Source: Hemibagrus wyckioides (lineage: Eukaryota > Chordata > Actinopteri > Siluriformes > Bagridae). Taken from it: DNA of 64,000 nt. Under the pieces are notes generated by a model. That model was given only the letters and a program-made list of their open reading frames with translations. It ran no database searches and was not told the origin of the DNA. Positions 54,634-64,000 of the stretch are shown here, one piece after another. The position numbers and the translations under genes were made by a program. The first letter of the stretch is position 1. Every line of letters starts with the position of its first letter. The DNA lies in the NCBI RefSeq assembly GCF_019097595.1, contig NC_080735.1, positions 15,167,917 through 15,231,916 on the forward strand, given 5' to 3'.

Positions 54634-57057
54634 TTAACAATAGTACGTCATATTGTCCAGCAGGGGACAATCAGCCTCCTGCCTTTGTTTTCCATCTTCT
54701 CCATTGTCCTCCGCTGTGCCCATAAAGACGGGGTCGCTCATGTCCTGCATGTAGAGCTGCATATATTGTCCGAAAAGAGAGTGCACAATCTTGTCCAACA
54801 GGGCACGTAAACATGGTATTCCACAACAAGCGATGAGAGCAACTACCAATAACACTATTAAAATGGTTGTCCCGATGCGCGTGAGTCCGGCCAACCAATC
54901 AGAGGAAAACAGCCAGTCAAGCCAGTCTGGGTCTGAGGAAGCATTATTAGAGACCATTTCGTCCCGAGCCGCCTTCATCTGTGATAGCAGCGTGTCCAGT
55001 GGGCCTGCAGGGCCCGTATGCAATGGAATAATGGTACAACAATCAGATCCTATCATGTCACATACTCCCTGATCGGGTCCGCGCATCATGTCTATGGCAA
55101 AGCGATTCTGTACAGTCATAAGGGTCGTTGCATGGAGCTGTTCTGATACCAATTTTAATGCCTCAATGGTATGATTAATAAACCGTTGCTGGTTATACCA
55201 AATGTAATTAACCCATGCCGTGTTCCGATGTACCTGTACTGCTGGAAGCAAGATGTTCCAAGCTGTAGACGAGCCTCTTCGAAGGGCTAAATGTTCGCTA
55301 GGAACTCCAACTGGTATCCCTTCCCAATTTATATAAATATTCGTGTCCGGACCCCATTTTGGGAGTATTGAGGAGTTTGTGACCTGTAAGTACTTTTTTC
55401 GATATGAGCCTGGAAGACCAGTACGGGTAAAAATGCTTCTAGCTACTGTATTTGTGAGTTCACGCTTGGGGCGGCGTAAATGTGCAGGTTCAAACATGGA
55501 TGCGAGGTATGAGTCATTAAGGGCGATTACCGAGAGTCGTCCTTCCAGTACCACTGGGGCACATAGCCCATGCCATAATCTGGGTAGAATTTGTAGGACT
55601 TCCGTACCTCCACAATACCAAAAGATGTCTGCAACGGGTAATGTTCCCAGACGCAGGCTTGGGATCTTCAGTTGGACCACCATATCGGGTTCACAGCCGT
55701 ACTCTGACACATTACAGGTTGGCATTACATTAACTATAGGGTGTGCTGCCTCCATTATTTTATCACACGATGCTTTTGGTAGATCCCCTACATATTCCGT
55801 ACCTCTAGAACGGACGCACAGTGGAAACATTTCAAGAGGATGAGAACGTACGCGTATACTATCAGTAGCCTGTGTGGCAACGGGATGAAAAGTGCAGGAG
55901 GAACTTAATTTACGCATCCAGTCTGCACCGTGAGTTCTGGCTACAGAGCCCAGCAGACATACTGCAGGGCACAAATAGCTTTCATTATATGGGGGGTTAG
56001 CACATTCTTGGATTCCCCTCATGGGCATCACTAGCAGGGGGCTATGCAGGCGGTTATGACACACCATACATGTGCTGTTGGTAACAGTCTTGCGTGCTGC
56101 ATCATGTAGCCATTGGCGGTACAGGTTCTGTGGAGATTCAGCGCCGTTTGTACTGTTATACTGCGTGATTTTCGTGATGCTAACGTAATCTATTGCGTCT
56201 TGCATGTTCTGGTGAAGTGTTCCTACAGTCAAATCACACAGTGACCCAGTGCTACAGTCTTTAGGAATCTTTACCCCAAAGTCAATCCCTGCCTGGCGGA
56301 TTTCTGTGTAGGGGTGCCCTGTGGGCACAAACACACGAGCCTTGTAGTCGTCTAGCAGGACGGTTCTCTGAAGATTACGTTTAGAGGTAGCATTCCCAAA
56401 GATACTGTAATACCAGAGCGGGTGAATCACTCTGCAGTATGCCTCTTTTGGTTTTCCTGCTATAATTACACTGCTTGATGGACTGCTTGCATTGTGACGA
56501 CTATGGGGTGACTTAATACGTACCTCAGCTGTCACTGTATAATTTATCGCCGAATTATTCTTCGCCCACTCAATAGGATCCACATTTATTGGTGGATCGG
56601 GTCCCATGTACTCAAAGGAGTACATGACGAACACCCCTTCATTTTTCGGTATCATGTTTGCCTTTAAAGCATGTCCTATCAGTCCTATTGCACATTTCAG
56701 ATGATCCTGAACCGCGGTCTGAGCTTTCTCTTTCGTAAGATCCAGTGTGCGCTGTTGTCCTCGATACACTGTACGGCCTCCAATGGATGCCTCACCATAC
56801 CCTACGTTTCTTCTGTACCGTGAATTAACCTGTTTTTCAGAGTGCTGTCGTGTCCCGTGGGTCAGTGTGGGGCGTGATTCATTACCTAGTTTTGTCTGAG
56901 TTACGTTTATCAGTGTCATATTTACCGACATCGTAGTTGTGTGACCAACTGCCGCGAGCATCCAAACTATCCCCAGGTATACACTAATTAGTACTGCCAC
57001 TATAGCGCAGTGGCGCAGTTTCAGCGCTTGTTCGCGGCCTGCTACCAGGATCTTCAT
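54634..57057 (-). CDS. env: Endogenous retrovirus envelope glycoprotein (env)
   Basis: 807 residues, uninterrupted. ATG 57055-57057 overlaps the pol stop by four bases (ATGA). Hydrophobic signal or anchor segment at residues 15-38. A furin-type site RYRR at 80-83 could release a leader. The surface subunit has numerous N-glycosylation sites and CMVC at 330-333, of the CxxC type that links to the transmembrane subunit. RRPKR at 528-532 is the expected cleavage site. In the transmembrane subunit, an immunosuppressive-domain-like stretch at about 649-665 precedes the CX6CC motif (666-674), then a membrane span at about 728-746 and a 60-residue tail with YMQL. These are gamma-type features. Predicted role: receptor binding and membrane fusion. 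Expression is probably from a spliced RNA. Confidence 0.9.
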   Translation of the reverse strand: MKILVAGREQALKLRHCAIVAVLISVYLGIVWMLAAVGHTTTMSVNMTLINVTQTKLGNESRPTLTHGTRQHSEKQVNSRYRRNVGYGEASIGGRTVYRGQQRTLDLTKEKAQTAVQDHLKCAIGLIGHALKANMIPKNEGVFVMYSFEYMGPDPPINVDPIEWAKNNSAINYTVTAEVRIKSPHSRHNASSPSSSVIIAGKPKEAYCRVIHPLWYYSIFGNATSKRNLQRTVLLDDYKARVFVPTGHPYTEIRQAGIDFGVKIPKDCSTGSLCDLTVGTLHQNMQDAIDYVSITKITQYNSTNGAESPQNLYRQWLHDAARKTVTNSTCMVCHNRLHSPLLVMPMRGIQECANPPYNESYLCPAVCLLGSVARTHGADWMRKLSSSCTFHPVATQATDSIRVRSHPLEMFPLCVRSRGTEYVGDLPKASCDKIMEAAHPIVNVMPTCNVSEYGCEPDMVVQLKIPSLRLGTLPVADIFWYCGGTEVLQILPRLWHGLCAPVVLEGRLSVIALNDSYLASMFEPAHLRRPKRELTNTVARSIFTRTGLPGSYRKKYLQVTNSSILPKWGPDTNIYINWEGIPVGVPSEHLALRRGSSTAWNILLPAVQVHRNTAWVNYIWYNQQRFINHTIEALKLVSEQLHATTLMTVQNRFAIDMMRGPDQGVCDMIGSDCCTIIPLHTGPAGPLDTLLSQMKAARDEMVSNNASSDPDWLDWLFSSDWLAGLTRIGTTILIVLLVVALIACCGIPCLRALLDKIVHSLFGQYMQLYMQDMSDPVFMGTAEDNGEDGKQRQEADCPLLDNMTYYC

Positions 57058-60000
57058 TCTGACTCTTCTGTACTGTCCTGGGCTATATCTGCTAAATTCA
57101 GTGTTGTTAAATCTGATGCATCAAATGCTTGGGACGGTTTATGCCCTGATGGACCTGGTCTGGGCTCGCCTGAGAAATCTTCTATCGTTTCAGGCTCCCT
57201 TAAAAATTGGTGCACTATGGGTTCGAAGTCGAGAGTTGGTGAACTCAGGGGCTCTCCCGGTTGCTCCTCAGTAATCGGGCCTGACTCTATGGTCTGGGAC
57301 TCTGCCTTCTGCTGTGCTTTCTTTCCTTTTCCCCGTGTATTGTATGCTGGTGCTTCTGGATGTTCTACGTCTTCTGGGTCAGTGTCTTCCTCTGAGTGAG
57401 CGAGCTGCACCAGTTTTGGGCGCGAGTCTTTCCACTTTGGTCCTTTCCCTGCCGCTCTACAACAATGATTCAAATGATACCAATGTTCTCTTCCTTCAAC
57501 CTTAACCGCCGTTGGCGTTGCCAATACTACCTTCAATGGTCCCTCTCTCCTTGGTTGGCTCCAATGCTTTCTTTTGAACACTTTGATATACACGTGGTCT
57601 CCTGGCTCCACCTGACGAAGCTCCTCCTTCTCTACCCTCACACCATGCGTGGCTTCGCAGACCTGTGAATACAGAGTTCTATGTATTTGGGTTAGGTGTC
57701 TTACATAGCTTGACATTTCGCCCTCTAGCTGTTCCAGCGATGGGCCCTTGTAAGGCCCCCGAATGAAGGCTACTGGCATTGGCCGTCCTGTGAGCATTTC
57801 ATGTGGTGTCAAGTGAGTGTTCCTGTTGGTTTGCGAACGCATTTTCATCAGTGCTAACGGCAATGCTTGTACCCAATTTAGCTTTGTGCTCGCACAGATC
57901 TTAGCTATCTTCTCTTTCAGCACTCCATTAGCTCTTTCTACAATCCCCTGAGATTGTGGGTGATACACGCAACCTAGACGGTGTTTCAGGCATAAGGCCT
58001 CTGCCATAGCTTTCATTACTTCGTTCACAAAATGCGGACCATTGTCTGAGCTCAGCTGATCTGGGATGCCAAAGCGGGGGATCACTTCCCTGCACAGGAA
58101 CTTGACCACTGTCTTGGCGTCATTTCTGGCCGTAGCCTGCGCCTCTACCCATCGGCTGAACCGATCTATCACTACCAAAATATACCTCTTTCCTTCCTTT
58201 CTTTCTGTAGTTCCCATATCCACAAAGTCTATTACTACGTGTCTAAATGGTCCCATGGGTTCCGGTATGTGGCTGATGGGTGCCGTGAAATGTTTTCTGA
58301 CATTGCGTACTGCACAAAGTTCACACGATCGCAGGAATTTGTCCACCATACTCGCTAAGTATGGAGACCACCAGTTCTCTCGAATTGTCTCAATAATTTT
58401 CCTGCGATCACAATGATCTATTCCGTGTGCTTCTTTGATCAGCATTGGAAGAAAACTTAGTGGGGCCACAAACACTCCATCACAACTTCTCCATGTCCTA
58501 GACTGGGGATCTAATACTGCTCCCCGTTTCTTCCATAATTCTCTCTCCTCTGCTGATGCAGACTCTTGGAAAGCCCTGACATCAGCCATTGTGACCTGCA
58601 TCTGCCCTTCATCATCTGGCTCTCCTGTTTGCATCATTGCCATAACACTTATTTCACCTACTGCTGCCTTTTTTGCTGCCTCGTCAGCTACTGCATTTCC
58701 TCTGCTAACCCATTCTCCATCTGACTTATGAGCTCTACATTTTACGATTGCCAGTTCTTTAGGGAGCATCATTGCCCCTAACAGCTCTGAAATCGCCGGC
58801 CCATGTACAATGGCTGATCCATCTGCCCTCTGGAAACCTCTTTGTGCCCAGATTGGTCCAAACACGTGGCACACTCCATAAGCATAGGCCGAATCAGTGT
58901 ATATTGTACATGTTTTGCCTGCCCCCAGTTTGCAGGCTGCTGTTAGTGCTTTTATTTCTGCCAATTGGGCAGAGCAGGGTTGTGGCACTGCCACAGTCAC
59001 TACTGTGTTAAATACTCCTTCTTGGTCATCATATTGGACTACTGAATAGCCAGCTTTGTTTCCCTCATTACTACGATAGCATGATCCATCCACAAAGAGG
59101 ATACATTGAGCACCAGGCAGTGGTTGCGCTTCTAAGTCTGATCTAGCTTTTAGGTATTTTTCTGTCACTTCAGCGCACTCATGTGGGGCTCCGTCTTCTG
59201 GGAGCCCCAGCCTATCTGCAAGGTTTATTGTGCGGCATTTCTCAATTGTTAGTTCAGGAGCTGACAGAATGACATCATACCCTGTTTTTCGAGCATTGGT
59301 TATCACAAATTTTTGACTAGTCAGCAGTGCATGCAAGGCATGGGATGTGTACAGGGTCACTGGATGCCCCATTGTGATTGATGATGCCTTTTGATAGGCA
59401 AATGCCGCAGCTGCTAATCCTCGATAGCATGGTGGCATGCCCTTCTCCACACTATCGAGTGCCGTGCTAAAGTACGCTACTGGTCTTTTCCCCATGCCTT
59501 CTTGTTCCTGTGCTAACACTGCTGAGGCAAACCCTTTTCTTTCAGACACATACAAATAGAATGGTTTACCATAGTCTGGACATGCCAATGCAGGTGCAGA
59601 TGACAATGCAGTCTTTAGCATATCAAATGCTGCTTTTGCTTCCTCTGTCCATGTTAGCGTGGCACTAGACTTTGTTTGGTCTGCTGCTTTCACAATATCC
59701 CTAAGTGGTTGCGTTTTCATTGCGAAATCACAAATCCACGGTCTGCTAAAACCCGCCAATCCCAAGAAGGATAGCATCTGCTGGACAGTTTGAGGTCTGG
59801 GAGCTTTTCGGATTGCTTCTACATGTTCTGGTGAGATTTTTCGTGTAGTGCCTTCAAGCACTCTCCCTAAGTATTCTACCTTTTGCTGGCAGAATTGCAA
59901 CTTTTCTTTACTTACTTTATGCCCGTTTAGGGCCAGAGTTTTTAAGACTTGCACTGAATCTTGTACGCATTGCTCTTTGGCTTGACTGCAGATCAGCAGA

Positions 60001-61610
60001 TCATCCACATATTGCAATATTGTGCTGGACACATCCAAATTAGTCAAATCTCGGGCTAGAACTTGGTTAAAAACTGATGGGCTTTCACAATAGCCTTGTG
60101 GCAGTCTGGTGTATGTATACTGCTGTCCCCCATAGGTAAAAGCAAACAGGAACTGTGAATCTGGATGTAATGGAACACTAAAGAATGCTGAGCACAGATC
60201 AATTACTGTGTACCATTTTGTTCCTTCTGGAATGTTAGACAAAAGGGTGTGTGGATCTGGAACTACAGGATTTTCCGCTATCACCACCCGATTTACTGGT
60301 CGTAGGTCATGGACTAGTCTCCATTTGTCTGAGTTTGGTTTTCTGACCGGAAAGATGGGGGTGTTGCACTGACTTTTTGTTAGGACCAAAACTCCTGCTT
60401 GCGTCAGACCCTCAATCGTTGGTTTTATCCCTACTATTGCTTCTTTTGACAAGGGATACTGGTTCTGATATGGCAATCGTGCTCCTGGTTTAAGCTGTAT
60501 CTTAACTAAACCTGCCGACTTTACCAGTCCGACATCTGTTTGATGTTTGGTCCATAGCTGGTCAGGTATTTGTGCTAGTGCTTCCTCCCTTTCTTTCTCT
60601 GTGATCTCCTGCTCTTTAGCCCATTGGGGCAATTGTTTCATCTTGTTCTTCTCTATCCTCAAATTCTCTGCTCTGCTTATTAGTACAGTCTGTGGCCTTA
60701 CCTCATCTATTGCTATCTGCTCTATTTTAAGGAACTTTCTATCTGAGGACACACTAACTCCCTGTCCTATCTGTTTCCACTGCATCCTCTGACTTGCCTC
60801 CCTCACCATTGATCCTAATTCTTTTGATTCAAAACCTTGCCCAACCAGCAGGGAGACATGAGGAGCAGCATCAGGAACCTGGTACCACTGCTCGAGTTGT
60901 GACGGCAGTTGAACTGATGCAGCTACCCCTTGCGGTCCTACAATTACATTTATAGTCTTCAGAGTGTATTGTGTTTTTTCAATTCGTTCGTCCCACATGG
61001 CCTCGTATTCTTCATTTTGTCCTTCTTCATCATACATCATTGTGCAGTGCCATGGTTCTCTGCTTTCTTGACAGTCTGGTCTCATTTTGATCAGCCAGGA
61101 CTTCCACTGTGTGTACAGATCCCTTATTCCACTGTACATGTCGTTTATTTCCAACCAATATACCTTGTCCATTGTACTTAGTTCAAGTTTCGTCTCCATC
61201 ATGACATACTGCTGAACTAAATGCTCTGGGAGTTCTACCCATACTCCTCTTTCTCCGCAATGTATCTTAGCTCCTAACTTACAGAGCACATCTCTTCCAA
61301 GTAGATTTGCTGGAGTTTCTGGGGAGAACAGTAATGGTGCCTGCACTGTCACTCCTTGTATGTTCAGCTCTTGAGGCTCAGTAAAGCGTAAAGTCTGTGT
61401 TTTCCCTGAGAAGCCTACTGTTTTTACTGCTTTACTGGAGAGGGGGAGCTTTGAGCCTTCTTTGCCTATGCTTGTAAATGTTGCACCTGTGTCAATTAAA
61501 AATGATGAGCGAATTTGTCTACCCACTATCACTGAGACAGTGGGTTCTTGAGCGGGGTGCAGAGAGGTGGTGTACTGCACCAGCTCCCCCTCTAGCTTCT
61601 CTGGGCCTCC
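57054..61610 (-). CDS. pol: Endogenous retrovirus pol (protease, reverse transcriptase, RNase H, integrase)
   Basis: Open for about 1,518 codons from the gag stop to TGA 57054-57056, in the same frame as gag and with no ATG near its start, so it is made by reading through the gag stop. Protease: LIDTGATF (aspartate near 61492). Reverse transcriptase: WRLVHDLRPVN, LPQGYCESP and catalytic YVDD (60000-60011). RNase H: FVDGS and IYTDSAYAYG. Integrase: zinc motif with CELC (about 58315-58430), core aspartates in HVVIDFVDM and LSSDNGPHF and glutamate in QGIVERANG. All catalytic residues are present. The sequence groups with class I (gamma/epsilon) retroviruses. No frameshift or stop is seen. Confidence 0.9.
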   Translation of the reverse strand, partial: GGPEKLEGELVQYTTSLHPAQEPTVSVIVGRQIRSSFLIDTGATFTSIGKEGSKLPLSSKAVKTVGFSGKTQTLRFTEPQELNIQGVTVQAPLLFSPETPANLLGRDVLCKLGAKIHCGERGVWVELPEHLVQQYVMMETKLELSTMDKVYWLEINDMYSGIRDLYTQWKSWLIKMRPDCQESREPWHCTMMYDEEGQNEEYEAMWDERIEKTQYTLKTINVIVGPQGVAASVQLPSQLEQWYQVPDAAPHVSLLVGQGFESKELGSMVREASQRMQWKQIGQGVSVSSDRKFLKIEQIAIDEVRPQTVLISRAENLRIEKNKMKQLPQWAKEQEITEKEREEALAQIPDQLWTKHQTDVGLVKSAGLVKIQLKPGARLPYQNQYPLSKEAIVGIKPTIEGLTQAGVLVLTKSQCNTPIFPVRKPNSDKWRLVHDLRPVNRVVIAENPVVPDPHTLLSNIPEGTKWYTVIDLCSAFFSVPLHPDSQFLFAFTYGGQQYTYTRLPQGYCESPSVFNQVLARDLTNLDVSSTILQYVDDLLICSQAKEQCVQDSVQVLKTLALNGHKVSKEKLQFCQQKVEYLGRVLEGTTRKISPEHVEAIRKAPRPQTVQQMLSFLGLAGFSRPWICDFAMKTQPLRDIVKAADQTKSSATLTWTEEAKAAFDMLKTALSSAPALACPDYGKPFYLYVSERKGFASAVLAQEQEGMGKRPVAYFSTALDSVEKGMPPCYRGLAAAAFAYQKASSITMGHPVTLYTSHALHALLTSQKFVITNARKTGYDVILSAPELTIEKCRTINLADRLGLPEDGAPHECAEVTEKYLKARSDLEAQPLPGAQCILFVDGSCYRSNEGNKAGYSVVQYDDQEGVFNTVVTVAVPQPCSAQLAEIKALTAACKLGAGKTCTIYTDSAYAYGVCHVFGPIWAQRGFQRADGSAIVHGPAISELLGAMMLPKELAIVKCRAHKSDGEWVSRGNAVADEAAKKAAVGEISVMAMMQTGEPDDEGQMQVTMADVRAFQESASAEERELWKKRGAVLDPQSRTWRSCDGVFVAPLSFLPMLIKEAHGIDHCDRRKIIETIRENWWSPYLASMVDKFLRSCELCAVRNVRKHFTAPISHIPEPMGPFRHVVIDFVDMGTTERKEGKRYILVVIDRFSRWVEAQATARNDAKTVVKFLCREVIPRFGIPDQLSSDNGPHFVNEVMKAMAEALCLKHRLGCVYHPQSQGIVERANGVLKEKIAKICASTKLNWVQALPLALMKMRSQTNRNTHLTPHEMLTGRPMPVAFIRGPYKGPSLEQLEGEMSSYVRHLTQIHRTLYSQVCEATHGVRVEKEELRQVEPGDHVYIKVFKRKHWSQPRREGPLKVVLATPTAVKVEGREHWYHLNHCCRAAGKGPKWKDSRPKLVQLAHSEEDTDPEDVEHPEAPAYNTRGKGKKAQQKAESQTIESGPITEEQPGEPLSSPTLDFEPIVHQFLREPETIEDFSGEPRPGPSGHKPSQAFDASDLTTLNLADIAQDSTEESE

Positions 61611-61613
61611 TCA
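61611..61613 (-). other. Gag-pol readthrough stop codon (UGA)
   Basis: TGA followed by GGAGGCCCAG, with pol continuing in the same frame. Gammaretroviruses commonly have UAG here followed by a G-rich context and pseudoknot. UGA in this context is unusual but equally suppressible. Confidence 0.75.
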
Positions 61614-64000
61614 CATACTTCCCGGGGGTGGCCCCATGGGGCCTGCTCCCGAGTTCACTCCTTGGGGCTGTTGATTAGGCCCCATCCAGGATCCCATCCA
61701 ATTTCCTGGACCTTGCCATCCTTGATTTTGCTGTGCGCCTCCCCTTGGAGGCGCCATTTCCTGTTGATAGGCATATGGGCAGTCTCGTTTCAGGTGACTG
61801 GGATCTTGACATACCCAACATCCTCTTCCTCCTTGGTTCATTGGAGTTCTTCCTCTCAAAGGTTGCTGAAATGCTCCTCCTCCTCGACCACGTCCCCGTC
61901 CCTGACCCCATCCTCGATTCTGGGGTGGGTATTGTTGAACTGGGGGGTACATTACCAGCGGTGGAGGTGCATAGTAAGCAGGCTGCAGTTGTTGCGAGGG
62001 AATCACTGGCGTAGTTTGCGCCATGGCTGCTGGCTGTGGCACTGGAGGTGCAGGCTGAGCCGCTAGGGGTGCTGCTGGCTGTGCCACCAGCACCGCTGCC
62101 TGCTTTGCTACATTTTTCTCCTCCTTTTTCTTTTCCATGTTTTCCTGTTTGTTGCGGGCTAACTCACTCAGTTGAGCCTTGTGGAGCTGCATCACCAGGC
62201 TTTCAGCTGCTTTCCTTGCTTCTCTTTCTCTCCGCCTGTGCAGCTCCACATAATGTATTACATTAGCCTCGAAGGTGGGCCACGCCATTGCAGCCAGTCC
62301 CACTACTGTGTCCAGTTGGTCCTGGACTTCCACTGGAAGAGCCTTCTTTACCATCATACGAAACAGGGTTTGGCTTGCTGCTGTTTCATCCCATGCTCCT
62401 CCCATCTCTTCTCTCCATGCCTTCTGTAGTTTTAATACAAATTCCGCTACACTCTCATTCTCTTCCAATTTGATCTTTTCCACTCTTCCTGGATCAGCCC
62501 GTGTTGGGTATGCACTCCGCAGGGCCTTCCAGATTTGGTTACGGTGAGTCCCAAATGGGCTTGGATCATATTTCTGCCCCTCTGCTTCTCTTCTTAGGTC
62601 CACATTGTGAAAAATTTCAATCATCTTGGCCTTCCCCAGTGACTGAGACAATATTGCTTTGACATCTCCCAGTGCCAGCACCTGTCCCATTGTTTGCTCT
62701 TCAAACCGTGTGATCCATTTTTGAGCTCCTTCACAAACACTTGGCAGTCTGCCAATTAATCCCGTCAGGTCCATGAATGACCATGGGACATAAGCCACAT
62801 CGTTTCCTTTTATTATTACTGGCATCTGGGATGCCTCCACCTGCTGCTCTTCCTTGTTTTCTGGGGGTCCTTCCCCTGCTCCTTGTTTCCGTGCAGACCT
62901 TAATTCCATAGTCAAAGGGAGTATTGCTTTCCTTGTCCTTCCTTTTTCTTCTCCTCTCACCTGGTCTTGCAGTTCTCTCAACGTCTGCCTGGCTTCCTCC
63001 ACCTTTTGTTCCAGATTACAGCGTGCTTCTTTTATTTCTTTCTTGAGGTGGGCCAGTTCGTTTTCATTTTTCTTCATTTTTATCTGACTTATCGCAGACA
63101 ACTCCCCTTGTGTGTGCTCTAATCCATGCACCTTCTGCATTATTTGGCCACGCAGGACTTTATCCTCTGACGCGTCTATTTCCATCTTTTCCAGTTTCTT
63201 CCTTGTATTTTCCAGTTCTTCTTCTATGTGTGCTTGTGTCTGCCCCCTCAGCTCTTCCATTGTTAAGCGACTGTCTTCCATTCTTTCTTCCATTCTCTCC
63301 ATCCGTTCACTTATTTCACGGAATCCGCCATCTCTTTTCCCTTTTGTTGTTGGCGTTAGTTTCACTTTCCCTGTTATGTGATACTCTTCTTCTTCCATTT
63401 CCGTTTCGATTACTTCCTCCTCTCTGTACTCGCCCTGCTTTCCTTTTTGAGGTGTGGGGTAGAACCCCTCCTTCTGCATGTTTTCCACTTCATCACCTCC
63501 TTCCTCTAGGGCAGTAGCACTTGTTGTTTCATCATCATTTTCCCATTCACCCGGGTTGTCCCTCTGTAGAGACTCGCTCTCTTCGCTATTCGCTCTCGAT
63601 GGCGGGCCTCTTGTCCAGGTATCTCTGGGTGCGGGCGTGCTTGTCTTGTCTTCCAATCCTAACCACTCCATTTTTCCTTTGTATTTTCCCTTTTCTAGAT
63701 TCATCTGATACTCTCTCCACATGTCCGCTCCTGTCCCCGTTCTTCTATATGACGCTGGATCCCACGCCAGACTTTCCTTACTTCCTTCCAGACTTCCGTC
63801 CTTTTCGGATCCCTCTGGCCTAAAATGGGTCTGCTCCTGCTCTCGTTTCGAGCACTGCATGGCTGCTGCATTCTCTCTTCCTCTTTCATCTTCATTCTGT
63901 GTATATATTACTTTGCCTTCAAACTGTCCTTCCATTATCTCCAGTCTCACTGTCTGTGGTTGTCCTTCTTTTAATAGGACGGGATAGATTCCTGCTGTTC
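61611..64000 (-). CDS. gag: Endogenous retrovirus gag (5' end beyond window)
   Basis: Open from the window edge to TGA 61611-61613. The first ATG inside the window is at 63935, but the frame stays open upstream to 64000, so the true start may lie outside. N-terminal matrix-like region, then an acidic stretch and a long predicted coiled coil (roughly residues 195-350, for example RMERMEERMEDSRLTMEELR). A capsid-like region (about 390-600) and a charged EK-rich stretch follow. The C-terminal nucleocapsid is Pro/Gln- and RG-rich (GQGRGRGRGGG) with a single CCHC zinc knuckle CWVCQDPSHLKRDC (61779-61820). One knuckle is the gamma/epsilon pattern. The coiled coil between matrix and capsid is longer than in typical gammaretroviruses. 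Confidence 0.85.
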   Translation of the reverse strand, partial: TAGIYPVLLKEGQPQTVRLEIMEGQFEGKVIYTQNEDERGRENAAAMQCSKREQEQTHFRPEGSEKDGSLEGSKESLAWDPASYRRTGTGADMWREYQMNLEKGKYKGKMEWLGLEDKTSTPAPRDTWTRGPPSRANSEESESLQRDNPGEWENDDETTSATALEEGGDEVENMQKEGFYPTPQKGKQGEYREEEVIETEMEEEEYHITGKVKLTPTTKGKRDGGFREISERMERMEERMEDSRLTMEELRGQTQAHIEEELENTRKKLEKMEIDASEDKVLRGQIMQKVHGLEHTQGELSAISQIKMKKNENELAHLKKEIKEARCNLEQKVEEARQTLRELQDQVRGEEKGRTRKAILPLTMELRSARKQGAGEGPPENKEEQQVEASQMPVIIKGNDVAYVPWSFMDLTGLIGRLPSVCEGAQKWITRFEEQTMGQVLALGDVKAILSQSLGKAKMIEIFHNVDLRREAEGQKYDPSPFGTHRNQIWKALRSAYPTRADPGRVEKIKLEENESVAEFVLKLQKAWREEMGGAWDETAASQTLFRMMVKKALPVEVQDQLDTVVGLAAMAWPTFEANVIHYVELHRRREREARKAAESLVMQLHKAQLSELARNKQENMEKKKEEKNVAKQAAVLVAQPAAPLAAQPAPPVPQPAAMAQTTPVIPSQQLQPAYYAPPPLVMYPPVQQYPPQNRGWGQGRGRGRGGGAFQQPLRGRTPMNQGGRGCWVCQDPSHLKRDCPYAYQQEMAPPRGGAQQNQGWQGPGNWMGSWMGPNQQPQGVNSGAGPMGPPPGSM

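Noticed and set aside
61662..63990. Many plus-strand frames opposite gag
   Set aside because: Ser/Pro/Leu-rich complements of the Glu/Lys-rich Gag coiled coil.
1..64000. CRISPR arrays, bacterial operons, rRNA or complete tRNA genes
   Set aside because: No spaced direct repeats of the right type; the window is eukaryotic. The only tRNA-like sequence is a SINE fragment.

Overview
The window looks like nuclear DNA of a teleost fish. It has spliced genes with GT/AG introns, AT-rich introns full of microsatellites, and a mix of mobile elements typical of fish: L2 and Rex1-like LINEs, Tc1/mariner, hAT, DIRS, Ty3/Gypsy and a class I endogenous retrovirus. I cannot name the species from sequence alone. 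There are no bacterial-style operons, CRISPR arrays or rRNA genes.

From 1 to about 46.3 kb the framework is a tandem array of one gene family, all on the minus strand. Each complete unit starts with a 91-nt exon and a 1,760-nt exon encoding a stonustoxin/neoverrucotoxin-like module (MACPF/CDC-like, FAT-like helical and thioredoxin-like parts) followed by a fibronectin type III domain. Small exons encoding galectin domains follow, where piscine stonustoxins have PRYSPRY. Unit 1 (905-7597) carries one galectin domain. Unit 3 (29831-41184) has 11 exons that stay in phase and encode about 960 residues with two galectin domains. Unit 2 (about 13.4-20.3 kb) is a pseudogene. A fourth unit survives only as scraps (43.85-46.29 kb). 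Candidate promoters and 5' untranslated exons are visible for units 1 and 3; that of unit 3 carries an interferon-response-like site.

The array is riddled with insertions: L2, Rex1-like, DIRS, Tc1 and hAT elements, solo LTRs, and a short non-autonomous LTR element with a perfect 5-bp target duplication.

From 46.29 to 51.05 kb lies the 3' half of a decayed Ty3/Gypsy element, which interrupts the fibronectin part of unit 4. From 51.05 kb to the window end lies a class I (gamma/epsilon-related) endogenous retrovirus on the minus strand, inserted into the Gypsy element. Its order is gag (open to the right edge), a UGA stop, pol in the same frame, env overlapping pol by 4 nt, an unrecognised accessory frame with its own splice acceptor, a polypurine tract and a 1.74-kb 3' LTR. 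The reading frames are uninterrupted, so the provirus looks young.

The U3 part of this LTR also holds what looks like a complete small gene on the opposite strand: TATA box, ATG, GTAAGT intron, phase-matched second exon, stop codon and AATAAA. With the stonustoxin-galectin fusions, this antisense LTR gene is the most unusual content of the window.
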